Assembly (NCBI GenBank): GCA_032906765.1 | Contig: JAJTZB010000004.1 | Location: 1 to 64,000 of the forward strand | DNA: 64,000 nucleotides | Direction of reading: 5' to 3' | Source of the DNA: Nitrososphaerales archaeon | GTDB lineage: Archaea > Thermoproteota > Nitrososphaeria > Nitrososphaerales > Gagatemarchaeaceae | Part shown: in pieces, positions 8,463-16,749 of the stretch | Numbering within the stretch: the first letter of the stretch is position 1 | Layout: each line of letters starts with the position of its first letter | Program-made: the position numbers and the translations under genes | The notes under the pieces: generated by a model | Seen by the model: only the letters and a program-made list of their open reading frames with translations | Databases searched by the model: none | Told to the model about the DNA's origin: nothing

Positions 8463-9353
8463 ATGACAACACCAGAGCAGTATCGGACCTCGGGCAGAAT
8501 CACTAGAGGGGTCAGGGACGTAGTGATGGAGTCTGCGAAGCCGGGACTCGGCTACGTCGATATCTGCGAGCTCGTCGAGAGGGAGATAGTCAGCCGCGGT
8601 GGAGCACCGGCTTTCCCCACGGGAATAGGGGTGAACCATGTGACTGCCCACTACGCCCCGCAGGAGGACGACGAGTCGGTGTTCGGAGAAGGAGACCTGC
8701 TCAAGGTCGACTTCGGGGTTCACGTCGAAGGCTACGTCACAGACACCTCGGTGACGCTGACCTTCAACCCGGAGTACGAACTCCTCGCAGAAGCGACCCG
8801 GAGCGCTCTCAGCGCGGCTGTTGAGACTGTGAAGAAGGATCAAAGGGTCGGCGAGATTGGGCGCGCAATCCTTCGCGAAGCAAACCGTTTTGGTTTCAAG
8901 ACGATTCAGAACCTGACGGGACACACTGTCGAGAGGTACGTCGTGCACGCTGGGAAGAGCATACCGAATCTCTATGTGCCGAACATGCCGTCCTTGAAGA
9001 AGGGCGAGGTCTTCGCTATCGAGCCTTTTCTCACGCTTTCGTCGGCAGCGGGCTACGTCGTCGACACAGCGTCGGTGACAATCTACTCCTTGGCCGTCAG
9101 GAAGATAACGGGTGTGAAGGGCCTCGACGAGTTCGTTTCCAGGATTTGGGAGGAGAGGAAGACGCTCCCGTTCACGCCCAGGTGGTACGTGGCAGAATAC
9201 GGCAGGGGGAAGCTCGACGGGATTCTAAAGGAGCTGGTGCGCAGGAAGGTCGTCAGGTCCTACCCGATTCTGGTCGAGGCCTCGAGGAAGCCTGTGGCAC
9301 AGTTCGAGCACACGATGGCGCTGGAAGACGACGGGTTGGTGGTCCTAACTTGA
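8463..9353 (+). CDS. map: methionine aminopeptidase, type II
   Basis: This 296-residue protein removes the initiator Met from new proteins. The five metal ligands can be placed: the two Asp in LKVDFGVHVEGYVTDTS, the His in LTGHTVERYVVHAG, and the Glu residues in FAIEPF and AQFEHTMAL. The long insert before the last motif is the type II signature (archaea, eukaryote MetAP2). A GAGGTGGGA site sits just before the ATG. The 3' end overlaps the convergent zinc-ribbon gene by nine bases. Confidence 0.95.
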   Translation: MTTPEQYRTSGRITRGVRDVVMESAKPGLGYVDICELVEREIVSRGGAPAFPTGIGVNHVTAHYAPQEDDESVFGEGDLLKVDFGVHVEGYVTDTSVTLTFNPEYELLAEATRSALSAAVETVKKDQRVGEIGRAILREANRFGFKTIQNLTGHTVERYVVHAGKSIPNLYVPNMPSLKKGEVFAIEPFLTLSSAAGYVVDTASVTIYSLAVRKITGVKGLDEFVSRIWEERKTLPFTPRWYVAEYGRGKLDGILKELVRRKVVRSYPILVEASRKPVAQFEHTMALEDDGLVVLT

Positions 9354-9551
9354 CTGCTTCGGCGCCGCTTCCGCGTAGACCAGGCTGATTCTTGCAGTGT
9401 TGCTGCACTTGCTGCACTTCGCACCATCCTTGGTTATGTAGTCGCCGACTTGGAACGCCCGCTTCGTCTTCTGGCTGCAGACGGGGCACTCTTCTATGGT
9501 GTAGACCAGGAGCTTCGACTTCTTGTCCAGCGACGGGACAGAGCTCATCAT
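9345..9551 (-). CDS. small zinc-ribbon protein
   Basis: This 68-residue protein has two Cys pairs, CPVC near residue 22 and CSKC near residue 46, that can form one treble-clef or zinc-ribbon site. Its start ATG overlaps the stop of the DUF1512 gene (ATGA), so the two are probably co-translated. The family is not recognised by name. A small RNA-binding or adaptor role would fit but is not shown by the sequence. Confidence 0.7.
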   Translation of the reverse strand: MMSSVPSLDKKSKLLVYTIEECPVCSQKTKRAFQVGDYITKDGAKCSKCSNTARISLVYAEAAPKQSS

Positions 9552-10684
9552 TGCGCTACACCCAGGGTGTTGCCTATGCCGGCCACGAGAACTTCGTCAC
9601 CCTCCTTCGTCTTCTCCTCGATTACCCGGTTGAGTATCTGTATCACCTTGTCGGAGGCCTCAGCTATCTCCTTCCTCATCACCGTGATGGCCTCTAGTAT
9701 GGACTGCTTCACGAGTATCGCGTAGAGTGGTATCTTGTTCTTGGTTGCTGCCTCCTCTATCTGGAACTTCTCGACGCCGATTCCTCCTATCGCTGCGCCC
9801 ACACCCTCCGCTATCTCGCCCGTCTTCTCTCCCTCGAGCTTCAGGGCGGCGTCTATCATGATTATCGCGCTCGGCTTCACGCCCATCTCCTCCACGACCT
9901 TCTTTATCGCAACCCCAGGCTGGCCGACGTAGGCCATCGGGCCCTCCGCCTTCACGACGTAGAGCTTCCTTCCCTTGTACTCCGAGATTGCCATCACTGT
10001 GTCCTTTGCGACCACCCTCTTCTCCTTCCCCACCATGTAGCGAGACACTATGACCGCTCCTATCCCGTCGCCCACGGGCTGGCCCACCTTGAAGGAGTCG
10101 ACCGCGTTGAGGAGAGCGTCCGCCTCCTGGATTATCATCGGCATGAGCATCTGTAACTGCACCAGTGTGAAGTACGAGTTCGTCTTCTTCCCGAGTAGGT
10201 AGAAGTGCCTCACAATTTTGTGTATCTGGTTAAGCGCCGTGGCCACCTCAAGCAGGTTCTCGGAGATGGAAACCGTCACGGCGTTGCTCTGGCCTATCAG
10301 TGAAGTGACCTCCGCCCTCACCCTGTCGTTGTTCGTCGAGACGACGTGGTCCACCTTGCCGACAATGCCCTGGGGGTCCATGTCGACCGGCATGATCGTG
10401 ACGTAGTCGAGGAACGAGTCTACCCTCTGGGTCGGGTCGGACGGAGCCTTCCCGACGCTCGTGAGGTATTCGATCGCCTCCTTCCTGGACTTGTCCTTCA
10501 TGACCTTGAGCTTGTTGAGACCCCGGCCGATGTCGTTCAGCGCGAAGTAGACCTGTATCCTCGTCGCGTACAGCCCGTAGACGACGAAGAAACCGAGGCT
10601 CGCCATGTAGAGAAGCGTGTTTACATCAGAGCCGATCTGGAGGGGCAGCGAACTGACTACGGACAAATGTGTTCGAAGAGCCAT
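9548..10684 (-). CDS. DUF1512 family membrane-anchored protein
   Basis: This 378-residue protein has one N-terminal membrane segment (residues 22-42, LLYMASLGFFVVYGLYA) followed by a large soluble part. It matches the archaeal DUF1512 family of unknown function. The soluble part has a glycine-rich region around residue 290 (EGVGAAIGGIGVEKFQIEEA) and a regular beta/alpha pattern. A TATA-like GTTTAAGTC at about 10699-10707 fits a leaderless start. It is followed, with an ATGA overlap, by the small zinc-ribbon gene. Confidence 0.85.
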   Translation of the reverse strand: MALRTHLSVVSSLPLQIGSDVNTLLYMASLGFFVVYGLYATRIQVYFALNDIGRGLNKLKVMKDKSRKEAIEYLTSVGKAPSDPTQRVDSFLDYVTIMPVDMDPQGIVGKVDHVVSTNNDRVRAEVTSLIGQSNAVTVSISENLLEVATALNQIHKIVRHFYLLGKKTNSYFTLVQLQMLMPMIIQEADALLNAVDSFKVGQPVGDGIGAVIVSRYMVGKEKRVVAKDTVMAISEYKGRKLYVVKAEGPMAYVGQPGVAIKKVVEEMGVKPSAIIMIDAALKLEGEKTGEIAEGVGAAIGGIGVEKFQIEEAATKNKIPLYAILVKQSILEAITVMRKEIAEASDKVIQILNRVIEEKTKEGDEVLVAGIGNTLGVAQ

Positions 10685-10787
10685 CCAATCGTGCTCGGAC
10701 TTAAACGTTGTGTGCTCTGGATACTGTTTTGGGATGTAGGAGTTGAGTTGGGCGCCGGCATCACCACTTCCCGAGCCCTTTCGGAAC

Positions 10788-11333
10788 TCAGTAGCATGGC
10801 GACGACGCGCGGTTTGACTTTTCCCCCTCTTTCGAGTCTGGGTTCGGAACGAGTCCAGGTCGGACCCACGCGCTATGGCCGGCTAGTTCGCCCCCGCCCT
10901 CGACATCGGATTTAACCGTTTTGTTCAGTCTCCTGAACGTGAGCAGAATCCGTCTCAACTTGTCAGCCTTGCTAGGAACGGTGAAGCCCACCAGCCTCTC
11001 GAAGGCCGCCAGGCTTGCGTATCTCATCACTATGAGAACATGACTATCTCGTGTTGCTTTCCCTTCCCCGGCCCTTTGGTCCAAGTACACCCGAGACTCG
11101 ATGCCGACACCATCGAGAATGCGCTGAATCGTCAGGAGGAGGAACCTGTCGGTGTTGGAAATTACCACGGAACGGATGTTGGCGTACCGCTTGACTCCGT
11201 TCTTGTCTTTATGGTAATACAACCTAGGACCTCCTTCGCCGTCGCTGAATCCTCGGACATGCCTCAGTTGTTCCGAAACGGGCCAGGTGAGCATTTCCCT
11301 GTAGGGCTTGGGTGGTGGATTGGGCATTCCCAT
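10788..11333 (-). CDS. LAGLIDADG-type homing endonuclease, free-standing
   Basis: This 181-residue protein carries one LAGLIDADG-like motif at about residue 27 (VRGFSDGEGGPRLYY) followed by the usual beta strands (VVISNTDRFLLLTIQRIL, SRVYLD). A single-motif protein would act as a homodimer. The C-terminal 30 residues look non-conserved. It stands between the DUF1512 gene and the Trm112-like gene, not inside an intron or intein that I can detect. The TATA-like sequence at 11403-11411 could serve both this gene and the divergent one. Whether it still cuts DNA is unknown. Confidence 0.7.
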   Translation of the reverse strand: MGMPNPPPKPYREMLTWPVSEQLRHVRGFSDGEGGPRLYYHKDKNGVKRYANIRSVVISNTDRFLLLTIQRILDGVGIESRVYLDQRAGEGKATRDSHVLIVMRYASLAAFERLVGFTVPSKADKLRRILLTFRRLNKTVKSDVEGGGELAGHSAWVRPGLVPNPDSKEGEKSNRASSPCY

Positions 11334-11401
11334 CCGGGAATGAGTTGTCGTCGGCTGATAAGCCCCAATTCCCGTCTCAGCGAGAATGCGTGAATCACTT
11401 G

Positions 11402-11411
11402 CTTTATATTG
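11402..11411 (+). promoter_or_regulatory. TATA box of the Trm112-like gene
   Basis: CTTTATATT lies 23-31 nt before the GTG at 11433. That is the archaeal distance for a leaderless start and argues against the TTG at 11409, which would overlap the box. Confidence 0.55.
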
Positions 11412-11432
11412 TCAGAATCACCCTTCGGCATC

Positions 11433-11702
11433 GTGCAGAGGAAGCTCCTGGACATACTCGCATGCCCCATCGACAAACACTATCCCCTCGAGCTGCTCGA
11501 GTTCAACTCGAAGGACCAGCTCGTGGTGGACGGCGTCTTGGTCTGCTCGGAGTGCAACAGGTACTACCCAATAGTCGACGAGATACCAGTCATGCTCCCC
11601 GACAATCTCCGCGACAGGAAGGAGGACATCGCGTTCCTGGAGAGATGGAAAGGGAAGATCCCGGAGCGGGTGGCCCACGGCGGCAAGCCTTGGAGCCTCT
11701 GA
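11433..11702 (+). CDS. Trm112-like zinc-ribbon methyltransferase activator
   Basis: The protein (about 89 residues from GTG 11433) begins KLLDILACPIDKHYPLELL and carries CSECNRYYPIVDEIPVML, the paired-Cys zinc ribbon and proline-rich strand of the Trm112/UPF0434 family. In archaea and eukaryotes Trm112 is a small partner that stabilises several SAM-dependent methyltransferases acting on tRNA, rRNA and release factor. The GTG fits the TATA box upstream; a TTG at 11409 is the alternative. tRNA-Trp follows 46 bases downstream on the same strand. Confidence 0.85.
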   Translation: MQRKLLDILACPIDKHYPLELLEFNSKDQLVVDGVLVCSECNRYYPIVDEIPVMLPDNLRDRKEDIAFLERWKGKIPERVAHGGKPWSL

Positions 11703-11748
11703 CCGAGGAAACGCTAAAGCCATGGTCTTTCGGCCTCGCTAGCCGTGT

Positions 11749-11886
11749 GGGGACGTAGCCCAGCTAGGCAGGGCGACAGGCTCCAGTGGTCAAACCAGAA
11801 GTTTGATGACACAGCAGCGTGGATGATTAGGCATTGGAGCTGCAAAAGAAACCTGTAGACCGCCGGTTCAAATCCGGCCGTCCCCA
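11749..11886 (+). tRNA. tRNA-Trp(CCA) with a 64-nt intron
   Basis: The acceptor arms (GGGGACG with CGTCCCC), D-arm (GCCC/GGGC), anticodon stem (ACAGG/CCTGT) and T-arm (GCCGG TTCAAAT CCGGC) all pair. The loop CTCCAG places anticodon CCA. An intron of about 64 nt (11787-11850) sits after base 37, the canonical position. Near its 3' end the intron contains TGGAGC, able to pair with the anticodon loop as in a bulge-helix-bulge substrate. A TGATGA at 11804-11809 resembles a C box, but I found no clear D box. CCA is not encoded. Confidence 0.93.
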
Positions 11887-11982
11887 TACATCAATCCGTC
11901 AGGCAGACGGCCGCCGCGTCTGCCCCTGACTCAATTGATTCCATTGGGAAGCTAAATATAGCGACACTCCCGAGTCGTTACG

Positions 11983-12626
11983 ATGATGAGCGCCATCAGA
12001 ACAGTCTTCTGCGCGTCACTGCTCCTCGCATTGCTCTTCATCACGCCGCTTGCTGCAACTGCAGCTTCTGACGTCGTGACAGTCGCTGTCTCCCCGACCA
12101 CGGTGACTGGCGCTGGCATGTTCACCGTCTCAGGTAGCGTGACAGCGGCGTCCGGCAGCGTCGCCAGCACTGCGGTGTTCATCAAAGTCGCCAACCCGAG
12201 CGGCAACACCGCAACCGTGGGCAATGCCCCGGTCAACGGTAGCGGGCCCTCGGGCACCTTCACTAAGACGTTTACAGCTGGGGGGGCATCGCGTGGACGA
12301 GCGGGACCTTCACGGTGACAGCCTCATACGGGACTTCGAGCCAGGTGCCTGCGACAGCTTCCGGGACTTTCACGTACAACGCGCAATCGACCTCCACGAC
12401 GACGTCCACGACGGTAACGTCGTCCACCGCCACTGGTAGCACTGCGACCGTGACTAGCACAGTGACCTCGACGACGACCTTGATCTCGACCTCCACCTTG
12501 ACGACTACCACGGGCCAGTCATTCACGGTGAACGTGGGGAACCCCACACTGCTGGCTGCGGCTGTCCTCGTTGTGATGGTCGTTGTCGCCGTCGGTGTTG
12601 CTCTGGCCAGAAGAAGACGCTACTAG
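11983..12626 (+). pseudogene. secreted Ser/Thr-rich surface protein, frameshifted at a G7 tract
   Basis: The first frame (11983-12318) encodes a signal peptide (SLLLALLFITPLAATAA) and a beta-rich domain. The second (12315-12626) continues with a Thr/Ser-rich stalk (about 50 residues) and a C-terminal membrane helix ending in RRRRY. The two join exactly if the run of seven G at 12280-12286 is changed by +1 or -2, giving a classic exported, C-terminally anchored surface protein of about 215 residues. The shift may be an assembly error, a real disruption, or slippage-based switching. The TATA-like CTAAATATA lies at about 11953-11961. Confidence 0.75.
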
Positions 12627-12628
12627 AA

Positions 12629-13198
12629 CTACTTCACTTCTGCCGATATCATGTCTATCTTGGTGATGATTCCCTCTATCTTCTCTCCTGATGTCACCAA
12701 GACTGCGGGTACGAAGTTGAAGAGTGAGTAAAGGGCGTCAAGGGGGGTTCCTGCGTCGACGGTCGGGTAGCTTGGCTCCATGAACTTAGAGACGGGCTTC
12801 GCGAGGGAAGCGTGCGGGTCGGCCCCGTTGCTCAAGAGTGAGACTATGTGGCCCTCGGAGATGGAGCCCACGGCCTGGCCGCCGGAGAAGACAGGCAGCT
12901 GGGAGACGTCGTGCTTGCGCATGAGGCCTATGCACTCGGAGAGAGACGCGCTGGTCTGGACAGAAACCAGCGGCCTGGACATTACATCTGAGGCCTTCTT
13001 GCCTCCTTCCCTGATTTTGAAACGCAACGCCTCCGCTATGGCCTTCACTGTGCTAAAGGAGGGGTCGACCTGACCAGACTCTATCTTCGCTATGAGGGAC
13101 TGGCTCAGGCCCGATACCTTGCCCAAGGCCGCTTGGGTCATTCCCAGCTGGACCCTTATCCTCTTCAGCTGCCTCGGCTCTATCACTGAAACGGACAT
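12629..13198 (-). CDS. XRE-type HTH regulator with CBS domain pair
   Basis: This 189-residue protein has an N-terminal helix-turn-helix of the XRE/Cro type (RIRVQLGMTQAALGKVSGLS, residues 13-60) and two CBS domains (DVMSRPLVSVQ and a second starting near MEPSYPTVDAGTPL). HTH-CBS fusions are common archaeal transcription regulators in which the CBS pair senses adenine nucleotides. The targets are unknown. The upstream region at about 13212-13232 contains an ATTC/GAAT inverted repeat around GTATAT that could be its own operator. It is convergent with the frameshifted surface protein. Confidence 0.88.
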   Translation of the reverse strand: MSVSVIEPRQLKRIRVQLGMTQAALGKVSGLSQSLIAKIESGQVDPSFSTVKAIAEALRFKIREGGKKASDVMSRPLVSVQTSASLSECIGLMRKHDVSQLPVFSGGQAVGSISEGHIVSLLSNGADPHASLAKPVSKFMEPSYPTVDAGTPLDALYSLFNFVPAVLVTSGEKIEGIITKIDMISAEVK

Positions 13199-13246
13199 CG
13201 AGGCGGGGTTTACTCGTATTCGTATATGAATTTTGATGCTGGGAGA

Positions 13247-15559
13247 CTAATTAGTCGACGACTTGAATCTCGGCACGCCGTACACGCCATCGTACCCCGG
13301 GTCGAACTCTACCTCCCCCATCCTCATGGCAACAATGGCCTTCGCCACTTCAGCCTTGGTGACCTTTGACAGCGCCTCCTCGCCTGCGTCGATGAGCACT
13401 GCTAGCTCGTTCCCGAAGGCCTTGATCAGCTTGTCCTGCTCGTCGATGACGGCTTTGGCGTAGAGCCTGTTGACTCCTGTTGCGAATGAGATTACCTCGT
13501 ACAGCGGGAGCATGCGCTTGAACGGGATTGCGGCCGCGGGCTCGTAGCCCTCCGGGCGGTCTGCGAGCTGTTCGACCCTCTCAAGGACGCCGACAGTCAG
13601 CTTCTTGCCGCACTTGGGGCACCTGTCCTTCAGGCGGATCGAATCGGTCGGGGAGAGGGAGACTCCGCACTTCCTGTGGCCGGAGAAGTGATACTTGCCG
13701 TAGGCTGGGTCAACCTCAATCGTGAAGAGGAAGCGCTCCCTGTCCTTGGTCCGCACGGCGTCGAAGACCTCCCTGAATTCGAGCCGGTCGAGCTCGAAGA
13801 CGTTCGCCTCCCTTCCCAGTCGCCACGGGTTGGGGGAATGCGCGTCGGAGTTGGAGACCAGCGCGAGCCCGTCCAGGGACGAGAGGCGCCAGTTCATCGG
13901 AGGGTCGGAATTTCCACACCAGACTGGAATGCCATTTCTCCGAACGTAGACAACGTGGTTCGGGACAGATACACAGTAAACCATTCCGTCGAAGTCCACC
14001 CACGCTTCTGTATAGCCCTGCTTGCGTACGACTGACGGTGTAACACCGTGTTTGTTGTGTCTTAGGAAGTAGACCACCCACGCATCGTAGCGAGATTTGT
14101 ATTTCCCATCGTTGAGGGCTTTCAGGGGCATTCCCTTCTTCTTCCCCAACTTGTAGTAGGCTGACATGCCAACCTTCAGTGCGATTTCTTGAAGGTCGTC
14201 ACGCAGACGAATTGAGGTTGTCGTTGCCGAGAGGCCTTTGCCCGTCCTACCGTAGATGTGGCCGTCTCCTTTCAGGTAACTATCAAGTAGGACAGAAATC
14301 AGATGCTTGGACAGAGCTTTGATGTCAAGTGGAACGAATCTCTCATGGGAGTGGCCAAATTGTCTGAGAAACGAAAATAGCTGATAGTTCTTGACTCGGA
14401 CTTGAAAGCGGCCCCTGTTGTCATTGACCGCGGAGCGGTATCCGAGCTCTTTGAACAAACGAACAATTTCGGACACCAGACGTTTGTTTGTGTTGGAAAG
14501 AACAACGGCATAGTCGCCGTTGTTGCCTTGGGTTGTGTGACCTTCTGCAAGCCAGAGACCGAAAAACCTCAACCATGGCTTGATTGGTAACCTCTTCTCA
14601 GGGATTTTTCTGAATCCGGAGTAGAAACGACTTCCGTGCCTTATTTGAACAGCAGGCAGCCTGAAGTACTTGCTTGTCTTCCCTTCCCAGCTTCCTCCTT
14701 TGCGGAATGTCTTTGATTTCCCAAAGAGAAATCTGGCCTCTTCAAGTCTGAAAGGTTTCGGCCCTCGCGAACCAAATTGAGTAACAAAGAGTCTGTGGTT
14801 CGGAGTAACACATAGGTCCACTCTCTTCGTGCGCAATCTGTACATCTTGCCGCGGTAACTGTTCTTGATGACGCGGAGGGGCTTTTGGTACTCTATCTTA
14901 CCAAGAGATGGATTCAATGTACAAATTTCGTCGGCGTGGGTCAAGTCAGCGAACTTCTTCCAACCCAATCTGGTCAGGACTTCTGTCAGTTTATCGTAAC
15001 ATGAGAGCCCCGTCTCGATGGCGAATATCTTCCGGGATTGATCTTTGTAGCAGTCCTCCAAGGAGTCGAACCCCGACTTGCTCCCGAACACCGAGAACCA
15101 GGGAGTCCAGGCGTGAGCCGGAATCACGACGGTCGAACCTGATATTCCTGTAAGAATCTCGACGAGCTCTGCCGAATCGAGGCCTGTGAGCACTGGCCTT
15201 CCGTCCGACGCGAGGTTGCCGTACTTGGCGAGAGCGTCGTTCACCTGGGCCACCGTCTCGAGGTCGGGCGAGTAAATCAGGTGGTGCACCTTCCTCGGCT
15301 TGCCGTCCTGCTCGTAGACAGTGCTCACCTCCCCGGTCAACATCCAAGTCATTCCCCGGTACGTGAACAGGCCCGCGCCTGCAATCGGTTCCAGCTTCGT
15401 CCTCAGTTCCTCGAACCACTTCGGATGAGTGAAGTCGCCGGTTCCCAAAAGGTTGAGCCCCTTCGCGCCGGCTCCTGTTGCCAGATGTTCCAAGTCCATG
15501 TCCGCGCTCGTAGCCATCGAGTACTTCGAATGGAGTTGGAGGTCAGCGATGATTCGCAT
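13247..15559 (-). CDS. endoQ: endonuclease Q (PHP domain) interrupted by an intein
   Basis: The extein halves (residues 1-186 and 551-770, 406 residues joined) match archaeal EndoQ/TIGR00375. The PHP metal site begins IADLQLHSKYS, with LLGTGDFTHP and VSNSDAHSPNPWRLG, then a zinc-binding loop with DRCPKCGKKLTVGV, and the conserved RVEQLADR segment. EndoQ nicks DNA 5' of uracil, hypoxanthine and abasic sites. Residues 187-550 are an intein inserted just before the SDPPMNWR segment that leads into the second PHP motif. Function depends on protein splicing. Confidence 0.9.
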   Translation of the reverse strand: MRIIADLQLHSKYSMATSADMDLEHLATGAGAKGLNLLGTGDFTHPKWFEELRTKLEPIAGAGLFTYRGMTWMLTGEVSTVYEQDGKPRKVHHLIYSPDLETVAQVNDALAKYGNLASDGRPVLTGLDSAELVEILTGISGSTVVIPAHAWTPWFSVFGSKSGFDSLEDCYKDQSRKIFAIETGLSCYDKLTEVLTRLGWKKFADLTHADEICTLNPSLGKIEYQKPLRVIKNSYRGKMYRLRTKRVDLCVTPNHRLFVTQFGSRGPKPFRLEEARFLFGKSKTFRKGGSWEGKTSKYFRLPAVQIRHGSRFYSGFRKIPEKRLPIKPWLRFFGLWLAEGHTTQGNNGDYAVVLSNTNKRLVSEIVRLFKELGYRSAVNDNRGRFQVRVKNYQLFSFLRQFGHSHERFVPLDIKALSKHLISVLLDSYLKGDGHIYGRTGKGLSATTTSIRLRDDLQEIALKVGMSAYYKLGKKKGMPLKALNDGKYKSRYDAWVVYFLRHNKHGVTPSVVRKQGYTEAWVDFDGMVYCVSVPNHVVYVRRNGIPVWCGNSDPPMNWRLSSLDGLALVSNSDAHSPNPWRLGREANVFELDRLEFREVFDAVRTKDRERFLFTIEVDPAYGKYHFSGHRKCGVSLSPTDSIRLKDRCPKCGKKLTVGVLERVEQLADRPEGYEPAAAIPFKRMLPLYEVISFATGVNRLYAKAVIDEQDKLIKAFGNELAVLIDAGEEALSKVTKAEVAKAIVAMRMGEVEFDPGYDGVYGVPRFKSSTN
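13910..15001 (-). mobile_element. intein with LAGLIDADG endonuclease, inside endoQ
   Basis: The insert spans 364 residues. It starts with Cys (CYDKLTEVLTRLGWKKFADL, block A), has block B CVTPNHRLFV, two LAGLIDADG-like motifs (FFGLWLAEGHT and LLDSYLKGDGHIYG) and a C-terminal block G ending HVVYVRRNGIPVWCGN before Ser. All residues needed for class 1 splicing are present: Cys1, block B His, terminal Asn and +1 Ser. The penultimate residue is Gly instead of His, which is seen in some active inteins but may slow Asn cyclisation. Confidence 0.9.
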
Positions 15560-15660
15560 TGTCCTCGGACGAATTGAGTCGCCTAATTAACGGCGCGCAT
15601 CTTGCTCGGTGGACACTGCTGGAGGAGACGGGGTTAACGTCGGAGCAGTCCCTTTTGTCG

Positions 15661-15969
15661 TCAGAAGTTGGGGGGCAGATAGTTGTTCTGTCCGAGCCAC
15701 TGCTCGTGCGCCTTAATGTAGCGCCAGAGGACGTCGGCGCGGTCGTCGTCGAAGTCCCACGGAGCGACCAGGACGATGTCGTGCTCCCTTATCCAGACGC
15801 GCCTCTTCATCTTTCCCCTTATCCTGCACAACCTGATCTTCCCGTCTGTGCACTTTACCATCACGTGGTCGCCGCTGTGTATCTTCGTGACCCTTCCGAG
15901 CAACTCCCCCTGCTCGGGGAGGACTAGCTCCTTCAGGTTGGACTCGCTCAGCACCTTGCGCTTTCCCAC
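15661..15969 (-). CDS. eif1A: translation initiation factor aIF-1A
   Basis: This 102-residue protein has an S1-like OB fold. GELLGRVTKIHSGDHVMVKC and the basic strand RIRGKMKRRVWIREHDIVLV are the hallmark of eIF1A/aIF1A, and the acidic end of the domain (DFDDDRADVLWRY) is also conserved. It binds the ribosomal A site with aIF1 and aIF2 during initiation. It is a single gene with its own promoter region upstream. Confidence 0.95.
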   Translation of the reverse strand: MGKRKVLSESNLKELVLPEQGELLGRVTKIHSGDHVMVKCTDGKIRLCRIRGKMKRRVWIREHDIVLVAPWDFDDDRADVLWRYIKAHEQWLGQNNYLPPNF

Positions 15970-16071
15970 GCTACTCCGCCTCCGATGTCATTCTAGCCAT
16001 AATCCAATCCGCCTGCAAACACTCCGGTGCGTTGTGAATGAGTTTCACGCTACGCTATTTAACTTCTCTTT

Positions 16072-16470
16072 TCAGAAGAAGGGGGTCTGCTCTCTCGCCT
16101 CGGCAACAAATCGTGTCATGTGCTTCCTCCTTCTCCCAACAAAGCGCTTGAACCGTCCGACCTGCCTCTTCATTTTCTCGCTCCTTCTATAAGGAGCAGT
16201 CAACACTAGCTCCCTCGCTATGTTCCCAAGACCTTGTATTCTTGTCTCGTAGAAGATGAGGGATCTCCGAGTCTTCCTAGTCTCCTCGATCCTTCTCCTA
16301 TCAACGACGCAGTTCACACCGTCTCTCCTTGCACCTTCGCAGTAGTCAAGCAGGATTCCTCTCTCCAGTTGTGAGGTTCGGAGCTGCGGGCTGCGCCCTT
16401 TGGCCAATGATGTCGGGACGGAGAGATTCCCCTCCGCATCTTCCCAGACGGCTCTCTCTCTTGCGTCCAT
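16072..16470 (-). CDS. hypothetical basic protein
   Basis: This open frame encodes about 132 residues from ATG 16470, rich in Arg/Lys, with a regular C-terminal helix (RRSEKMKRQVGRFKRFVGRRRKHMTRFV). A TATA-like GGTTTAAGG at about 16520-16528 and GGGAGGGTG before the ATG support expression. I do not recognise a family, and the N-terminal extension beyond 16470 looks random. It could be a basic nucleic-acid-binding protein, or it may be spurious. Confidence 0.4.
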   Translation of the reverse strand: MDARERAVWEDAEGNLSVPTSLAKGRSPQLRTSQLERGILLDYCEGARRDGVNCVVDRRRIEETRKTRRSLIFYETRIQGLGNIARELVLTAPYRRSEKMKRQVGRFKRFVGRRRKHMTRFVAEAREQTPFF

Positions 16471-16749
16471 CGGCTTCGTCAGTCCCGGGGCACCCTCCCA
16501 CCATCTCCACCAACCCCTTAAACCCCCCCAGTCTCCTCGATCGGAGCAAAACAGAATCGGAGGGCGTCCTTGGGTATGTTCTCTACCTCCCCTTTTCGCG
16601 ATTCTTACGCCGATGCTCTCTTGACCTATCTTCGGCTGCCAGTAGCGGCCACCGATGCTGCTGAGCCCTGGTTCGCGAGTGGAATGCAAGGCAACAAGAA
16701 TGACAGAATGGACTTGGTTTTTCAATGAGACAATCTCTCGATTGCGGCC

